DNA from: Desulfurococcales archaeon
GTDB taxonomy: Archaea; Thermoproteota; Thermoprotei_A; Sulfolobales; Desulfurococcaceae
NCBI GenBank assembly: GCA_015520735.1
Contig: WAPN01000030.1
Coordinates: 1 to 56,114 of the forward strand
Length of the DNA: 56,114 bases
Direction: 5' to 3'
The notes below the pieces were generated by a model. It was given only the letters and a program-made list of their open reading frames with translations, did no database searches and had not been told where the DNA came from. This document shows, piece by piece, positions 48,391 through 56,114 of the stretch. The first letter of the stretch is position 1. Each line of letters starts with the position of its first letter. A program made the position numbers and the translations under genes.

Positions 48391-49221
48391 ATGGCTGAGC
48401 ACTTTGGCCTCAAATACCTCAGGAAAGAAGTCCTACCAACAGCTTTCTGTCCAGGATGCTATAACGGGATACTCATGAATGCATTATTCCAAGCATTCAT
48501 GGAGCTAGGCATAGAGGATCTAAAAAGATTCGTGTTTGTCAGCGGGATCGGATGTTCTTCATGGATACCCAGCCCGTTCATAAAAGCCGATAGCCTCCAT
48601 ACACTGCATGGAAGAGCAATACCAGTGGCTACTGGCGTCAAGCTCGCAAATCCTGAGCTCAACGTCATCGTGATAGGTGGCGATGGAGACCTTGCAAGTA
48701 TTGGTGGGAACCACTTGCTCCACGCTGCGAGGAGGAACATGGACCTACTGGTTATAATGATAAATAACCAGGTATATGGGATGACCCGCGGACAAGCAGC
48801 CCCAACAACACCTCATGGAATGATAACGCCGACAACACCTTACGGTAATCCGGAGAGACCGATGGATGTAGCCTCCATTATAGCTGGTACGAATGCCAAC
48901 TATGTGGCAAGATGGTGTATATCACAGTATATTCCTCTGAAAAACAGTATTAAGGATGCACTATCCCGGTATAGCAGAGGGTTCAGGTTCATAGAAGTAT
49001 ATGCTCCATGCGTAACCTATGTTGTCAGAAGGGAGGGTAAGACGCCGGGAGAGAAGCTGAAGGAGCTCATGAAGAAATGCATCAGAATAGAGACTTGGAA
49101 GAATATGAGTCGTGAGGAGCGAGAAAAACATGTCGCGACAGGAGTCTTTAAGGCTGAGGATAAGCCCGGCTTCATCGAAACATATAACAAATACATAGCT
49201 CAAGCCCTGGGTGAGAAGTAA
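48391..49221 (+). CDS. korB: 2-oxoacid:ferredoxin oxidoreductase beta subunit (KorB)
   Basis: A 276-residue thiamine-diphosphate and Fe-S beta subunit. CPGCYNG (about 19-25) and SGIGCSSW (cluster ligand) precede the TPP/Mg motif GGDGDLASIGGNH (about 97-109) and MINNQVYGMTRGQAAPTTP (about 125-143). A later Cys lies in YAPCVTYV. Catalyses oxidative decarboxylation with KorA. Stop overlaps korG by one base (TAATG). Confidence 0.93.
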   Translation: MAEHFGLKYLRKEVLPTAFCPGCYNGILMNALFQAFMELGIEDLKRFVFVSGIGCSSWIPSPFIKADSLHTLHGRAIPVATGVKLANPELNVIVIGGDGDLASIGGNHLLHAARRNMDLLVIMINNQVYGMTRGQAAPTTPHGMITPTTPYGNPERPMDVASIIAGTNANYVARWCISQYIPLKNSIKDALSRYSRGFRFIEVYAPCVTYVVRREGKTPGEKLKELMKKCIRIETWKNMSREEREKHVATGVFKAEDKPGFIETYNKYIAQALGEK

Positions 49222-49736
49222 TGCGTTCAGCAGGATTTCTCGGGATGGGTGGTCAGGGAATAGTATTTGCGGCGACTGTTCTGGGTGAAACACTTTATAG
49301 GCTGGGCTACTATGTTGCTCAGCTGCAGAACTATGGGGCATCTGTAAGAGGAGGAGCTGTCTACGGATATGTGGTCTTCGATGAGGACGAGATAGTTAAT
49401 CCCTTCATAGAGGAGCTAGAAGTCCTCGTGATACTGCATGAGCAGGGGCGCAGAAGATGGGAGAACATAGTCAGAAAATCCGAGAAGATAATCTACGACA
49501 AAGACCTCGTTAATCCAGTGAAGAACGGGATAGCCATGCCAATAGCAGAGGAAGCTGATAAGCATGGTGTCTACAGAGCCATGAACATGGTTGCCCTCGG
49601 CATAGCGTCGAGGATCCTCGGAGTGAAAGGTATTGATGAGGCAGTAGATGAGGTCCTGAGAAGTAGGAAGAACTATGAGCTAAACATTAAGGCCTACGGG
49701 ATCGGCCTAGAACTAGCGGAGAGAGCAAGGATTTAA
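49221..49736 (+). CDS. korG: 2-oxoacid:ferredoxin oxidoreductase gamma subunit (KorG)
   Basis: A 171-residue gamma subunit: FLGMGGQGIVFAATVLGETL (about 5-24) and YGASVRGGAVYGYVVFDEDEI are the family signatures, involved in CoA binding and subunit contacts. Last gene of the operon; its stop overlaps the convergent hypC stop by 4 bases. Confidence 0.92.
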   Translation: MRSAGFLGMGGQGIVFAATVLGETLYRLGYYVAQLQNYGASVRGGAVYGYVVFDEDEIVNPFIEELEVLVILHEQGRRRWENIVRKSEKIIYDKDLVNPVKNGIAMPIAEEADKHGVYRAMNMVALGIASRILGVKGIDEAVDEVLRSRKNYELNIKAYGIGLELAERARI

Positions 49737-49966
49737 AGGAGACCTATCTCTCTGAATAGCTTAAGCGTTTCTTCAAGCTCCTCTTCATCAATCCTGCTGA
49801 TCGCGACTCCGGCATGCACCATCACGTAGTCACCCGGCTTAACAGTATCATCCTCGGCAAGACCCAGTATGACCTCCTTACGTACTCCGCCCATCAGTAC
49901 AGTCGCTATTTTTAGCATTCCTTCACGCCTTATACTGAGGACCTTAGCGGGCACACCTAGACACAT
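49733..49966 (-). CDS. hypC: Hydrogenase assembly chaperone HypC
   Basis: A 77-residue HypC/HupF chaperone; the invariant N-terminal MCLGVPAKV with C2 binds the Fe(CN)2CO unit together with HypD and then the large-subunit precursor. GVRKEVILGL and VKPGDYVMVHAGVAISRID are the conserved OB-fold blocks. Co-transcribed with hypE (16-base gap). HypD, HypA and HypB are not in the window. Confidence 0.95.
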   Translation of the reverse strand: MCLGVPAKVLSIRREGMLKIATVLMGGVRKEVILGLAEDDTVKPGDYVMVHAGVAISRIDEEELEETLKLFREIGLL

Positions 49967-49982
49967 GTTCTCATACCCTCCA

Positions 49983-51014
49983 TTAACATATTCGAGGGAG
50001 ATTTAGTGGGTTAGGCCTAACGATCACCCTACCACCGACTTCGGTCACAGCGACAACCTTACCCCTAAGAATATTGTTCGGCGGCTCTACTACCTCACCT
50101 ATTATAGCTGGTTTCTCGCCCATAGCCTTTAGTTCCTTTACAACATCTTCTACTTTCTCCGGCCTAATGCTGAGAACCCCTACTCCTTCGGACGCAACAT
50201 TCAATGGATCAACGCCGAGCGCGTCGAGGAACTCTCTCACCTCTTCTCTGACCGGGATACTCGCCCGGTCTATAATGATCGTCGTGTCTGTCTGGGTGCT
50301 CCACTCGTTCAGAATTGTTGCGAGCCCACCTCGCGTAGGGTCTCGCGCACCCGTGATGTATTCTCTATACTTCTTGATGACTGGTAGGACTGTTTTTACG
50401 AGGGGTCGGGAGTCGCTGTGGAGATTGGTGTTCTCGTTTAGCATTCCCAGCCTAGCAGCGAGTATGGCCGCACCATGCTCGGCTATGGGGCCTGTCACAA
50501 CTATCTTGTCCCCGGGCCGCGGCCTGTCGATCAAGGGATTGTCTGATAAGCCGATTCCTGTGCAGGATATTATTATTTTATCTATCTTTCCCTTCGGCAT
50601 GACCTTGAAGTCTCCGCCTATCAGCGCGACATTGTTCTCGCGTAGAACATTGATCATACTTTCTACTATTTCTTCCAGTATTTTCTTCTCCAATCCTTCC
50701 TCGACTATGATCATGTCCATGAATGCCACCGGGTCAGCGGCCATCATGACGAGATCGTTTATGACCCCGGATGCAGCGAGATGCCCTATGTCTCCGCCCG
50801 GGAAGAAAAGAGGTTCGATTGTGAAGCTATCGCTTGCAAATACTATTGATTTTCCATCGATCCTAATTGTTGAACCATCGTCGAGGGCATCTAATCCATA
50901 GCCGTTAAGCGCTGTTCTAAGTCTCGGCGGGGTCTTAGCTACAATTATTTTTTCTATGATTTCAGCCATTTCCCTGCCGCCGGCACCGTGTACTATAGTT
51001 ATTTTATCATCCAT
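49983..51014 (-). CDS. hypE: Carbamoyl-dehydratase HypE
   Basis: A 343-residue ATP-dependent dehydratase that converts the HypF-derived S-carbamoyl group on its C-terminal cysteine to thiocyanate. Conserved HGAGGREM (about 9-16), the AIR-synthase-like ATP site LDDGSTI / FASDSFTIEPLFFPGGDIGHLAASGVINDL, TRGGLATILNEW, and the C-terminal ...NLPRIC ending in the reactive cysteine C343. Promoter: TATA-like GTTTTTAAAAG region at 51065-51075 (minus-strand CTTTTAAAAAC). Confidence 0.95.
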   Translation of the reverse strand: MDDKITIVHGAGGREMAEIIEKIIVAKTPPRLRTALNGYGLDALDDGSTIRIDGKSIVFASDSFTIEPLFFPGGDIGHLAASGVINDLVMMAADPVAFMDMIIVEEGLEKKILEEIVESMINVLRENNVALIGGDFKVMPKGKIDKIIISCTGIGLSDNPLIDRPRPGDKIVVTGPIAEHGAAILAARLGMLNENTNLHSDSRPLVKTVLPVIKKYREYITGARDPTRGGLATILNEWSTQTDTTIIIDRASIPVREEVREFLDALGVDPLNVASEGVGVLSIRPEKVEDVVKELKAMGEKPAIIGEVVEPPNNILRGKVVAVTEVGGRVIVRPNPLNLPRIC

Positions 51015-51064
51015 GCCGCCTTCGCCCTCTATTCTTAACGGGTTTTAGTCCCCTAAATAGCTAT

Positions 51065-51075
51065 GTTTTTAAAAG
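51065..51075 (-). promoter_or_regulatory. TATA box of the hypE-hypC operon
   Basis: CTTTTAAAAAC on the minus strand, about 55 bases upstream of the hypE ATG, in the 81-base gap before the exported protein gene. Confidence 0.5.
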
Positions 51076-51095
51076 ACGAATAGTTAGCATTATTA

Positions 51096-52223
51096 TTACT
51101 GTGTCTTCTTCCTGTGGACATGAGTCGTTATAGCCATTATGGCGGCGAGGGCTACTATTATGGCTATTATTCCGTCAAAAACCTCGTCTTCAGTAAAAGG
51201 CATTTTGGTGGCGGAGGGGCATGATGCGGAGTATTTTAGTGTTAGATTCTCGTTATTGTTGATTATTATGTGTATGTTGTAGTACCCTGACAGTATGTTA
51301 TTGAATACTGTGTTGAGGTAAATGTTCTTTGTTTCATTAGAGCTAGGCATGCCGTAGCCGTAGAAATAAAATGATATATATAGGTCCTTGCCTACACGCC
51401 AATGCTTCAGGCCGGATATGTCGTATTTGCTGTAATGTGTTGTTAATTGTAATGTAACCCCGAGCCTCTTAGCTAAACAATCATACTTAATGCTGGGTAC
51501 AAGGGATGATGGGTAGATCTCGTATAGTGTTTCCATGCTAATACGTTTTGTAACAGTTATGATGAGGTCTCCGGCGAGATAAGGCTCTACGGGAATGGAT
51601 AGTGTGAATTCCTTCTCAGGCGCTGTTATGGTGTCTGTGATCGTGTATCCAAGCTCATGCCCTTTTGGATTACTGAGCGATATTGTGATACGGTGGTTTG
51701 TTAGATTGACAAATGCTATCCTCACCATAGCACTGTAATTGGCTAGGAATGATTGACCGTTGATCCTATGAATTGATACTGGAAGTATAACTGTGGCTTT
51801 ACCTGCTGTATAATTGGCCGTGTAGTGGTAGGTGATACGAAGAATATTTTCTCCTTTGCGGAGACCGGGCAACACTATTTTATATACAGGTAATGTGCCT
51901 TGACCCGCTATATACGTTCCAGTAGTTTGTAACGGAATTATCGTCCTGTTATTGAGTTCGACGATTATCATTGATGTTGTAGGTGCTTGTGCAGGGAGTA
52001 GAATTGTCTGGGCTTCCGTTGTCCGAGAATATATGCCGTACATTATATCCGTATATACTTGCAGAATATCGCCTCTCCCCACTAATGTCTCTGACGCCTT
52101 CTCATACAAGATCTTAATAGGTGGTGGAGTTTCCAGAGTATTAATGGAAAAGACCATGGGTGATAATAATATACTAGTGATGAATAACAGGGTAAATATA
52201 TTTGTGTAGCGCCAGGTATACAT
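51096..52223 (-). CDS. Exported protein with signal peptide and C-terminal TM anchor
   Basis: A 375-residue surface protein of unknown family. Signal peptide in MYTWRYTNIFTLLFITSILLS, a beta-rich ectodomain with many N-x-T/S sites, a Cys pair (CLAK about 254 and SASC about 338), and a C-terminal TM helix (GIIAIIVALAAIMAI) with HRKK stop. The frame extends to a GTG at 52277, but the TATA box at 52281-52290 puts transcription start near 52256, so I use ATG 52223. It separates hypE from the hydrogenase protease gene; any link with hydrogenase is speculative. Confidence 0.7.
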   Translation of the reverse strand: MYTWRYTNIFTLLFITSILLSPMVFSINTLETPPPIKILYEKASETLVGRGDILQVYTDIMYGIYSRTTEAQTILLPAQAPTTSMIIVELNNRTIIPLQTTGTYIAGQGTLPVYKIVLPGLRKGENILRITYHYTANYTAGKATVILPVSIHRINGQSFLANYSAMVRIAFVNLTNHRITISLSNPKGHELGYTITDTITAPEKEFTLSIPVEPYLAGDLIITVTKRISMETLYEIYPSSLVPSIKYDCLAKRLGVTLQLTTHYSKYDISGLKHWRVGKDLYISFYFYGYGMPSSNETKNIYLNTVFNNILSGYYNIHIIINNNENLTLKYSASCPSATKMPFTEDEVFDGIIAIIVALAAIMAITTHVHRKKTQ

Positions 52224-52280
52224 TTCGGACTTCCACCAATACGTGTATAGGGGTCTATTGATATTTTGTAGCCACACATA

Positions 52281-52290
52281 TTTTTATATA
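52281..52290 (-). promoter_or_regulatory. TATA box for the exported protein gene
   Basis: TATATAAAAA on the minus strand; the expected start near 52256 is downstream of the GTG at 52277, which argues for ATG 52223 as the true start. Confidence 0.5.
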
Positions 52291-52309
52291 CTATTGTCGC
52301 GGAGTAATC

Positions 52310-52849
52310 CTAGTGGTTAATCCTGTCCGACATGCTCTTTTCTAGGGCAATCCGGATTATCTCGGCAAGGCTCTCGACCGCTTTTCTAACGCGATCTGAT
52401 AGCTTCATCCCTATACCGAGTTTTTCAGCTATAATTGCTATCACGTAGAAGTTTTTGATAGGTGTTTCTCTTTTTAGTAGTTTTAGTAGTAGTCTTATTG
52501 GGACGTTATGTGTTGTCGCGAGGGTGAAGGGTTCCTTTATGCTCCGGGTGTTTGACAGTATTATGGTTCCAGGAGGAATGCCCTCAGCGTATCCTGCATC
52601 GATCATTATTATGCCTCTAGGTTTTGAACTGATTATTTTGTCAAGGCAGGTCTCCAGCCCATAATCGCACTCGATAAGACGTTCGTCTCTAACTCTTTTT
52701 TCGGCTAGTTGTTCGCATACCTCGAGGCCGGCCCGGTCATCTGAGCGTAGAGGCGAGCCAACACAGGCTATTATGTATTTATCGCTTAGTTTTTCCGTTA
52801 AGAACTCGAGTAGTTCTTCATTGCTCGGACTAATTATTAGCTCTGACAT
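52310..52849 (-). CDS. hycI: Hydrogenase maturation endopeptidase (M52, HycI/HyaD family)
   Basis: A 179-residue nickel-dependent protease that removes the C-terminal tail of the [NiFe] large subunit. The family residues are visible: GSPLRSDDRAGLEVCE (about 31-46, metal-binding Asp), MIDAGYAEGIPPG (about 81-93, second Asp) and TTHNVPIRLLL (His at about 113). The likely substrate is MbhL at 42404-43642, which keeps a 33-residue tail. The N-terminal extension (1-22) is unusual but not disruptive. Confidence 0.88.
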   Translation of the reverse strand: MSELIISPSNEELLEFLTEKLSDKYIIACVGSPLRSDDRAGLEVCEQLAEKRVRDERLIECDYGLETCLDKIISSKPRGIIMIDAGYAEGIPPGTIILSNTRSIKEPFTLATTHNVPIRLLLKLLKRETPIKNFYVIAIIAEKLGIGMKLSDRVRKAVESLAEIIRIALEKSMSDRINH

Positions 52850-52934
52850 GTCTATTCAACTAGGCATTTTTCTCTCAATAATTAGTTTCACAGGGGAGTA
52901 AGAAAAGGGTTTAACAGGGTATGGGAAAAAAGGT

Positions 52935-53993
52935 TTACTTTGGTGCATTGGCGGCGCGCTTGAGCAGGTCCTCCCAGACAAGATCCACGTATTCCTGGAA
53001 CTTCTTGAGAAGTTCCCTGTTCTCAGGCTTAAGTAGGTGTTTGAATCTGCCTTGTACCTCTACGAATTTTTCTATTGGTTGTTTTAGGCTTGGATTCCTG
53101 GCAATTGCTAGGCTTCTATCGGTCAGCATGTATCCTGTCTCCGGAGTCCACTCCCATAGCGGGAAGTAGCACGTGTCAACGGCCCTTCTAGCTATCTCTA
53201 TGGCCAGTTCTGTGCCGTGCCTCCATCCACGATCACATGGACTCAGGGCATGGATGAATGCTGGGCCTTCGACCTCTATTCCTTTCCTAACCTTTTTCAT
53301 GAGGTCTAGCCAATGAGCTGGCGTGGCTGTGGCTACGTATGGTATGCGGTGTGCGACCATTATGTCAGCTATTGGTTTCTTGGCCTGCTGCTTGCCGGGT
53401 ATGACCTTGCCTACTGGGCTGGTCGTGGTCCATGCAAATGGCGGTGTTCCGCCGCTCCTCTGTATACCCGTGTTCATGTATGCCTCGTTGTCGTACAGGA
53501 TATATAGGAAGTCGTGGCCACGCTCTGCCGCTCCGCTGAGGGCCTGGAATCCTATGTCGAAGGTGCCTCCGTCTCCTCCGAAGATCACTACGTCTACGTG
53601 TTCGTAGGGCAGTCTTCCGGTCTTCTTGAGTGCTTTGATAGCGGCTTCAACACCGCTACCTGTCGAGGCGGCGTTCTCGAAAGCGTTATGTATCCATGGC
53701 ACCGCCCAGCTGGTGTACGGGAAGATAGTTGTCGCTACTTCTAAGCATCCGGTAGCGTTGACGACTATTGTTGGACCTCTGAATGCGAAGCTGGCCAGCT
53801 TAACTATTATAGGGGCCGCACAGCCTGCACATAACCTGTGACCGGGTAGAAGTGCTGGCCTCTTCTGCTCTGCGAGTTGCCTCGGGTTCAGTATGAGTGG
53901 TAATTCGCCTTTCCAGCCAGGCTCGAATATCCATAGCTTATATGCGGGCTCGCCCTTCTTGATCGGGACCTGGGGTAGGGTCTGCTTGGGCAT
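52935..53993 (-). CDS. porB: Pyruvate:ferredoxin oxidoreductase beta subunit
   Basis: A 352-residue TPP-binding beta subunit. CAGCAAPIIVKLA (about 56-68) and NATGCLEV bring cluster cysteines; the TPP/Mg motif is FGGDGGTFDIGFQALSGAAERGHD (about 137-160) with NEAYMNTGIQRSGGTP following; ALSPCDRGW supplies a further Cys. Por converts pyruvate and CoA to acetyl-CoA, CO2 and reduced ferredoxin. Last gene of the porGDAB operon, 19 bases after porA. Confidence 0.94.
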   Translation of the reverse strand: MPKQTLPQVPIKKGEPAYKLWIFEPGWKGELPLILNPRQLAEQKRPALLPGHRLCAGCAAPIIVKLASFAFRGPTIVVNATGCLEVATTIFPYTSWAVPWIHNAFENAASTGSGVEAAIKALKKTGRLPYEHVDVVIFGGDGGTFDIGFQALSGAAERGHDFLYILYDNEAYMNTGIQRSGGTPPFAWTTTSPVGKVIPGKQQAKKPIADIMVAHRIPYVATATPAHWLDLMKKVRKGIEVEGPAFIHALSPCDRGWRHGTELAIEIARRAVDTCYFPLWEWTPETGYMLTDRSLAIARNPSLKQPIEKFVEVQGRFKHLLKPENRELLKKFQEYVDLVWEDLLKRAANAPK

Positions 53994-54012
53994 GTCTCAA
54001 CACACCTCCTTC

Positions 54013-55275
54013 TTACTCCCTCACACCTAGGAATCTGAGCTTCTCCTTCACCTCTCCAGTCTTGGCTATCTCGAGGAGTTCCATGAACATCTTCTCGATC
54101 ATCTCTGGCTGTGCGTCTCTGCCTCCAAGACCGTAGACATAATTGACGAGCAATGGCCTCTCCTTTAGATCGTATAATGCTGTGCTTATGTCAAGGAAGC
54201 TTGGACCATAGCTTCCGAAGCTTATTCCGCGGTCCATAACACCTACTACTTTGACACCTTTCAGTAGCTCTGCCAGCTCTTTATGCGGGAATGGCCTGAA
54301 CAGCCTTATCCTGATAGTGCCTACCTTGTAGCCCCTGCTCCTAAGCTTCTTAACGATGTGCCTCACGGTCCCGCCCGTGCTTCCCAGCACGGTCACTACT
54401 ACGTCAGCATCTTCTACACCGTAGGGTACTAGTATACCGTCGCCGTACTTTCTCCCGGTTAACTCGTACCATTTCTCATTTACCTCCCTTACCACTTCTG
54501 GGACGCGCTTCATTGCCTCGATCTGGTGCATCTTGTGCTCGTAGTAGTAGTCGTACAGGTCTAGTGGTCCGAAGCTCAGTGGTCTGGCGGGATTGAGTAT
54601 TAATGGTACTTCTTCGTCGAAGTAGTCAACCTTTACCTTGGGGTAGGTCTTCCTGTAACCGCCTAGGAACTTGTGTACTTCCTCGTCGGGCAGCATCCTT
54701 ATGTTCTCGAGGGTGTGGCTTAGGAAGAATCCGTCTAGGTTGACAGCCACTGGTAGGAGGACTCTCTCGTCCTCTGCTATCTTGAATGCCTGTATGGTTG
54801 TGTCGTAGGCTTCCTGTACGTTCTCGACGAAGATCTGTATCCATCCACTGTCCCTCATACCGTATGCATCGCCGTGATCATTGTGTATGTTGATGGGCGC
54901 GGATAGTGCACGGTTAGCCACTGCTAGCACTATTGGGAGCCTTAGGCTTGCCGCGATGTAGAGTATCTCCCACATTAGTGCAAGGCCGTTAGCTGCTGTG
55001 GCTGTGAATGCTCGTGCACCTGCCGCGGCTGCGCCAACACATGCGCTCATAGCGCTGTGCTCGCTTTCGACTGGGACGAATTCTGTGTGTACCTCGCCGT
55101 TGGCTACGAACTCTGAGAACTTCTCGACAATGATCGTCTGGGGCGTGATTGGGTATGCAGCCACTACATCTACAAGGCTCTGCTTTGCCGCGTAAGCGAC
55201 TGCTTCGTCACCGTTAATAGTCATAAGGATCTGCTTCTCAGGGGGAATCTTGGGGGTTTTGACTACTTCAGTCAT
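54013..55275 (-). CDS. porA: Pyruvate:ferredoxin oxidoreductase alpha subunit
   Basis: A 420-residue alpha subunit: NGDEAVAYAAKQSLVDVVAAYPITPQTIIVEKF (about 19-51), EFVPVESEHSAMSACVGAAAAGARAFTATA (about 60-89) and ALSAPINIHNDHGDAYGMRD are diagnostic of PorA. C-terminal transketolase-C-like domain VVTVLGSTGGTVRHIVKKL. ATG at 55275, 23 bases after porD. Confidence 0.95.
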   Translation of the reverse strand: MTEVVKTPKIPPEKQILMTINGDEAVAYAAKQSLVDVVAAYPITPQTIIVEKFSEFVANGEVHTEFVPVESEHSAMSACVGAAAAGARAFTATAANGLALMWEILYIAASLRLPIVLAVANRALSAPINIHNDHGDAYGMRDSGWIQIFVENVQEAYDTTIQAFKIAEDERVLLPVAVNLDGFFLSHTLENIRMLPDEEVHKFLGGYRKTYPKVKVDYFDEEVPLILNPARPLSFGPLDLYDYYYEHKMHQIEAMKRVPEVVREVNEKWYELTGRKYGDGILVPYGVEDADVVVTVLGSTGGTVRHIVKKLRSRGYKVGTIRIRLFRPFPHKELAELLKGVKVVGVMDRGISFGSYGPSFLDISTALYDLKERPLLVNYVYGLGGRDAQPEMIEKMFMELLEIAKTGEVKEKLRFLGVRE

Positions 55276-55298
55276 ACATGTACACCTCCGGGGGGATC

Positions 55299-55577
55299 TT
55301 ACTCGGTGGGTTCGGGCTCCATTGTTATCGCTTTAACTGGGCACTCGTGAGCACAGAGGCCACAGCCCTTACAGTAGTCGTAATTGATGGTTATCTTCTC
55401 CCCGTCCCAGATCACGGCCATGTCCGGGCAGTATATCCAGCACAGCATGCACTTGACACACTTATTGTGATCCACAACGGGTCTCAGCGCTCTCCAGTCG
55501 CCGGTCTTGTAGTCTGTTGATAGCCTGAAGGGAACGGCTCCAATGGGGAGTTCTTTATAGCCGCGTAGCTCGGCCAT
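55299..55577 (-). CDS. porD: Pyruvate:ferredoxin oxidoreductase delta (ferredoxin) subunit
   Basis: A 92-residue ferredoxin-like subunit with CVKCMLCWIYCP (about 40-51) and CKGCGLCAHECP (about 69-80), two [4Fe-4S] clusters, and the PorD N-terminal region with W-R-x-x-R-P-V-V. Starts 4 bases after the porG stop, so tightly coupled. Confidence 0.95.
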   Translation of the reverse strand: MAELRGYKELPIGAVPFRLSTDYKTGDWRALRPVVDHNKCVKCMLCWIYCPDMAVIWDGEKITINYDYCKGCGLCAHECPVKAITMEPEPTE

Positions 55578-55581
55578 CGGG

Positions 55582-56114
55582 TCACACCTCCTGAGCTAAC
55601 TCATGTGCTTTCTTTACGAGCTCAATGTTCTTCTCGGCCAGCGGGCCCAGGAATCTCCTCTTAATCGCCTCCTCAAGGCTCTTCCAGCTGATAAGCTTTG
55701 ATGCTTTGAGGAGAGCACCGATCATGGCAGTGTTGGTGATCGGTCTCTTGAGGATCTCGAGCGCTAACTTGGTCGCCGGGGTTATATATACCTTGTACTC
55801 GCCTTTGCTAATACCTATATTATTATATAACTTCTCGACATCGCCCTCATAGTTAACAACTATTATTCCACCCTTCTTGAGGCCCTGCGTAACATTAACG
55901 CTTTTTAACAGGGTAGGATCCAGTACAACCACTATGTCGGGTTCGTAGACCATACTATGGATTTCAATGGGCTCTTCGCTGATCCTAGTGAACGCTAGGA
56001 CTGGTGCACCGCTTCTCTCAGGACCAAATGCTGGGAAGCTCTGGACATGCTTGCCATCAATAGCTGCGGCCATCGCAAGAATGTTCGACGCAGTCCAGGC
56101 ACCCTGGCCTCCTC
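55582..56114 (-). CDS. porG: Pyruvate:ferredoxin oxidoreductase gamma subunit, 5' end cut by window edge
   Basis: Gamma subunit of Por. The frame is open to the window edge, with GGQGAWTASNILAMAAAIDG at its visible start, so the true N-terminus (about 10-15 residues including the start codon) is outside; the internal ATG at 56073 is not the start. Further signatures: SFPAFGPERSGAPVLAFTRIS and the C-terminal helical region. First gene of porGDAB. Confidence 0.94.
   Translation of the reverse strand, partial: GGQGAWTASNILAMAAAIDGKHVQSFPAFGPERSGAPVLAFTRISEEPIEIHSMVYEPDIVVVLDPTLLKSVNVTQGLKKGGIIVVNYEGDVEKLYNNIGISKGEYKVYITPATKLALEILKRPITNTAMIGALLKASKLISWKSLEEAIKRRFLGPLAEKNIELVKKAHELAQEV

Noticed and set aside
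50074-50901. 275-codon plus-strand frame opposite hypE
   Set aside because: Antisense shadow of a full-length, clearly conserved hypE; Ser/Ile-rich composition mirrors hypE codons.
1-56114. tRNA genes and CRISPR arrays
   Set aside because: Intergenic regions were read for T-arm-like GTTCGAATC blocks, acceptor stems and regularly spaced repeats; none was found by eye.

Overview
The window looks like part of a chromosome of a hyperthermophilic, anaerobic, peptide-fermenting crenarchaeon, most plausibly of the order Desulfurococcales; I do not assign a species. The reasons are archaeal TATA-box promoters with very short leaders, frequent TTG and GTG starts behind GGTG/GGAGG Shine-Dalgarno sequences, heavy use of AGG/AGA and ATA codons, and archaeal-type enzymes: class I lysyl-tRNA synthetase, archaeal LeuRS, ApgM phosphoglycerate mutase, NadM, TldD/TldE, crenarchaeal dUTPase, Mbh hydrogenase and four-subunit 2-oxoacid:ferredoxin oxidoreductases. 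I saw no rRNA, tRNA, CRISPR array or intact transposase gene.

Left part (1-15 kb): a truncated K+ channel, a small winged-helix regulator, a membrane protein, a GC-rich foldable segment that may be an IS200/IS605 end or omega-RNA remnant, an HD phosphohydrolase, a flavin-reductase-like protein, a four-gene operon of unknown function (4539-6429), an M50 membrane protease, nadM, a YkgJ-type Cys-cluster protein, biotin protein ligase, the tldE/tldD pair, and an MrfA/Hrq1-like helicase behind a zinc microprotein.

Middle (15-36 kb): dut with a tiny downstream ORF; a metal-cluster locus (NifX-like protein, DUF134 regulator, a strikingly Trp/Tyr-rich microprotein, a DUF5320-like coiled-coil protein) next to moeA and a Tfx-family regulator, which together suggest molybdenum/tungsten handling; apgM; a second HD phosphohydrolase; LysRS-I; a 1088-residue gingipain-like surface protease; an Fe-alcohol dehydrogenase; LeuRS; and an amino-acid permease. 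Two promoters of the metal locus share a TGTGC-N4-GCNCA dyad, which occurs as a pair around one TATA box.

Right part (35-56 kb): an energy-conservation island. A 13-gene minus-strand operon encodes a membrane-bound [NiFe] hydrogenase/Mrp-type antiporter (order J-K-L-N-B-C-D-EF-G-A-H-I-M) and probably ends with a thioredoxin-CcdA fusion. Next to it are the maturation genes hypF, hypC, hypE and an M52 protease, a plus-strand korDABG operon, and a minus-strand porGDAB operon cut by the window end. Together they would oxidise pyruvate and other 2-oxoacids, pass electrons to ferredoxin, and dispose of them as H2 while pumping ions.
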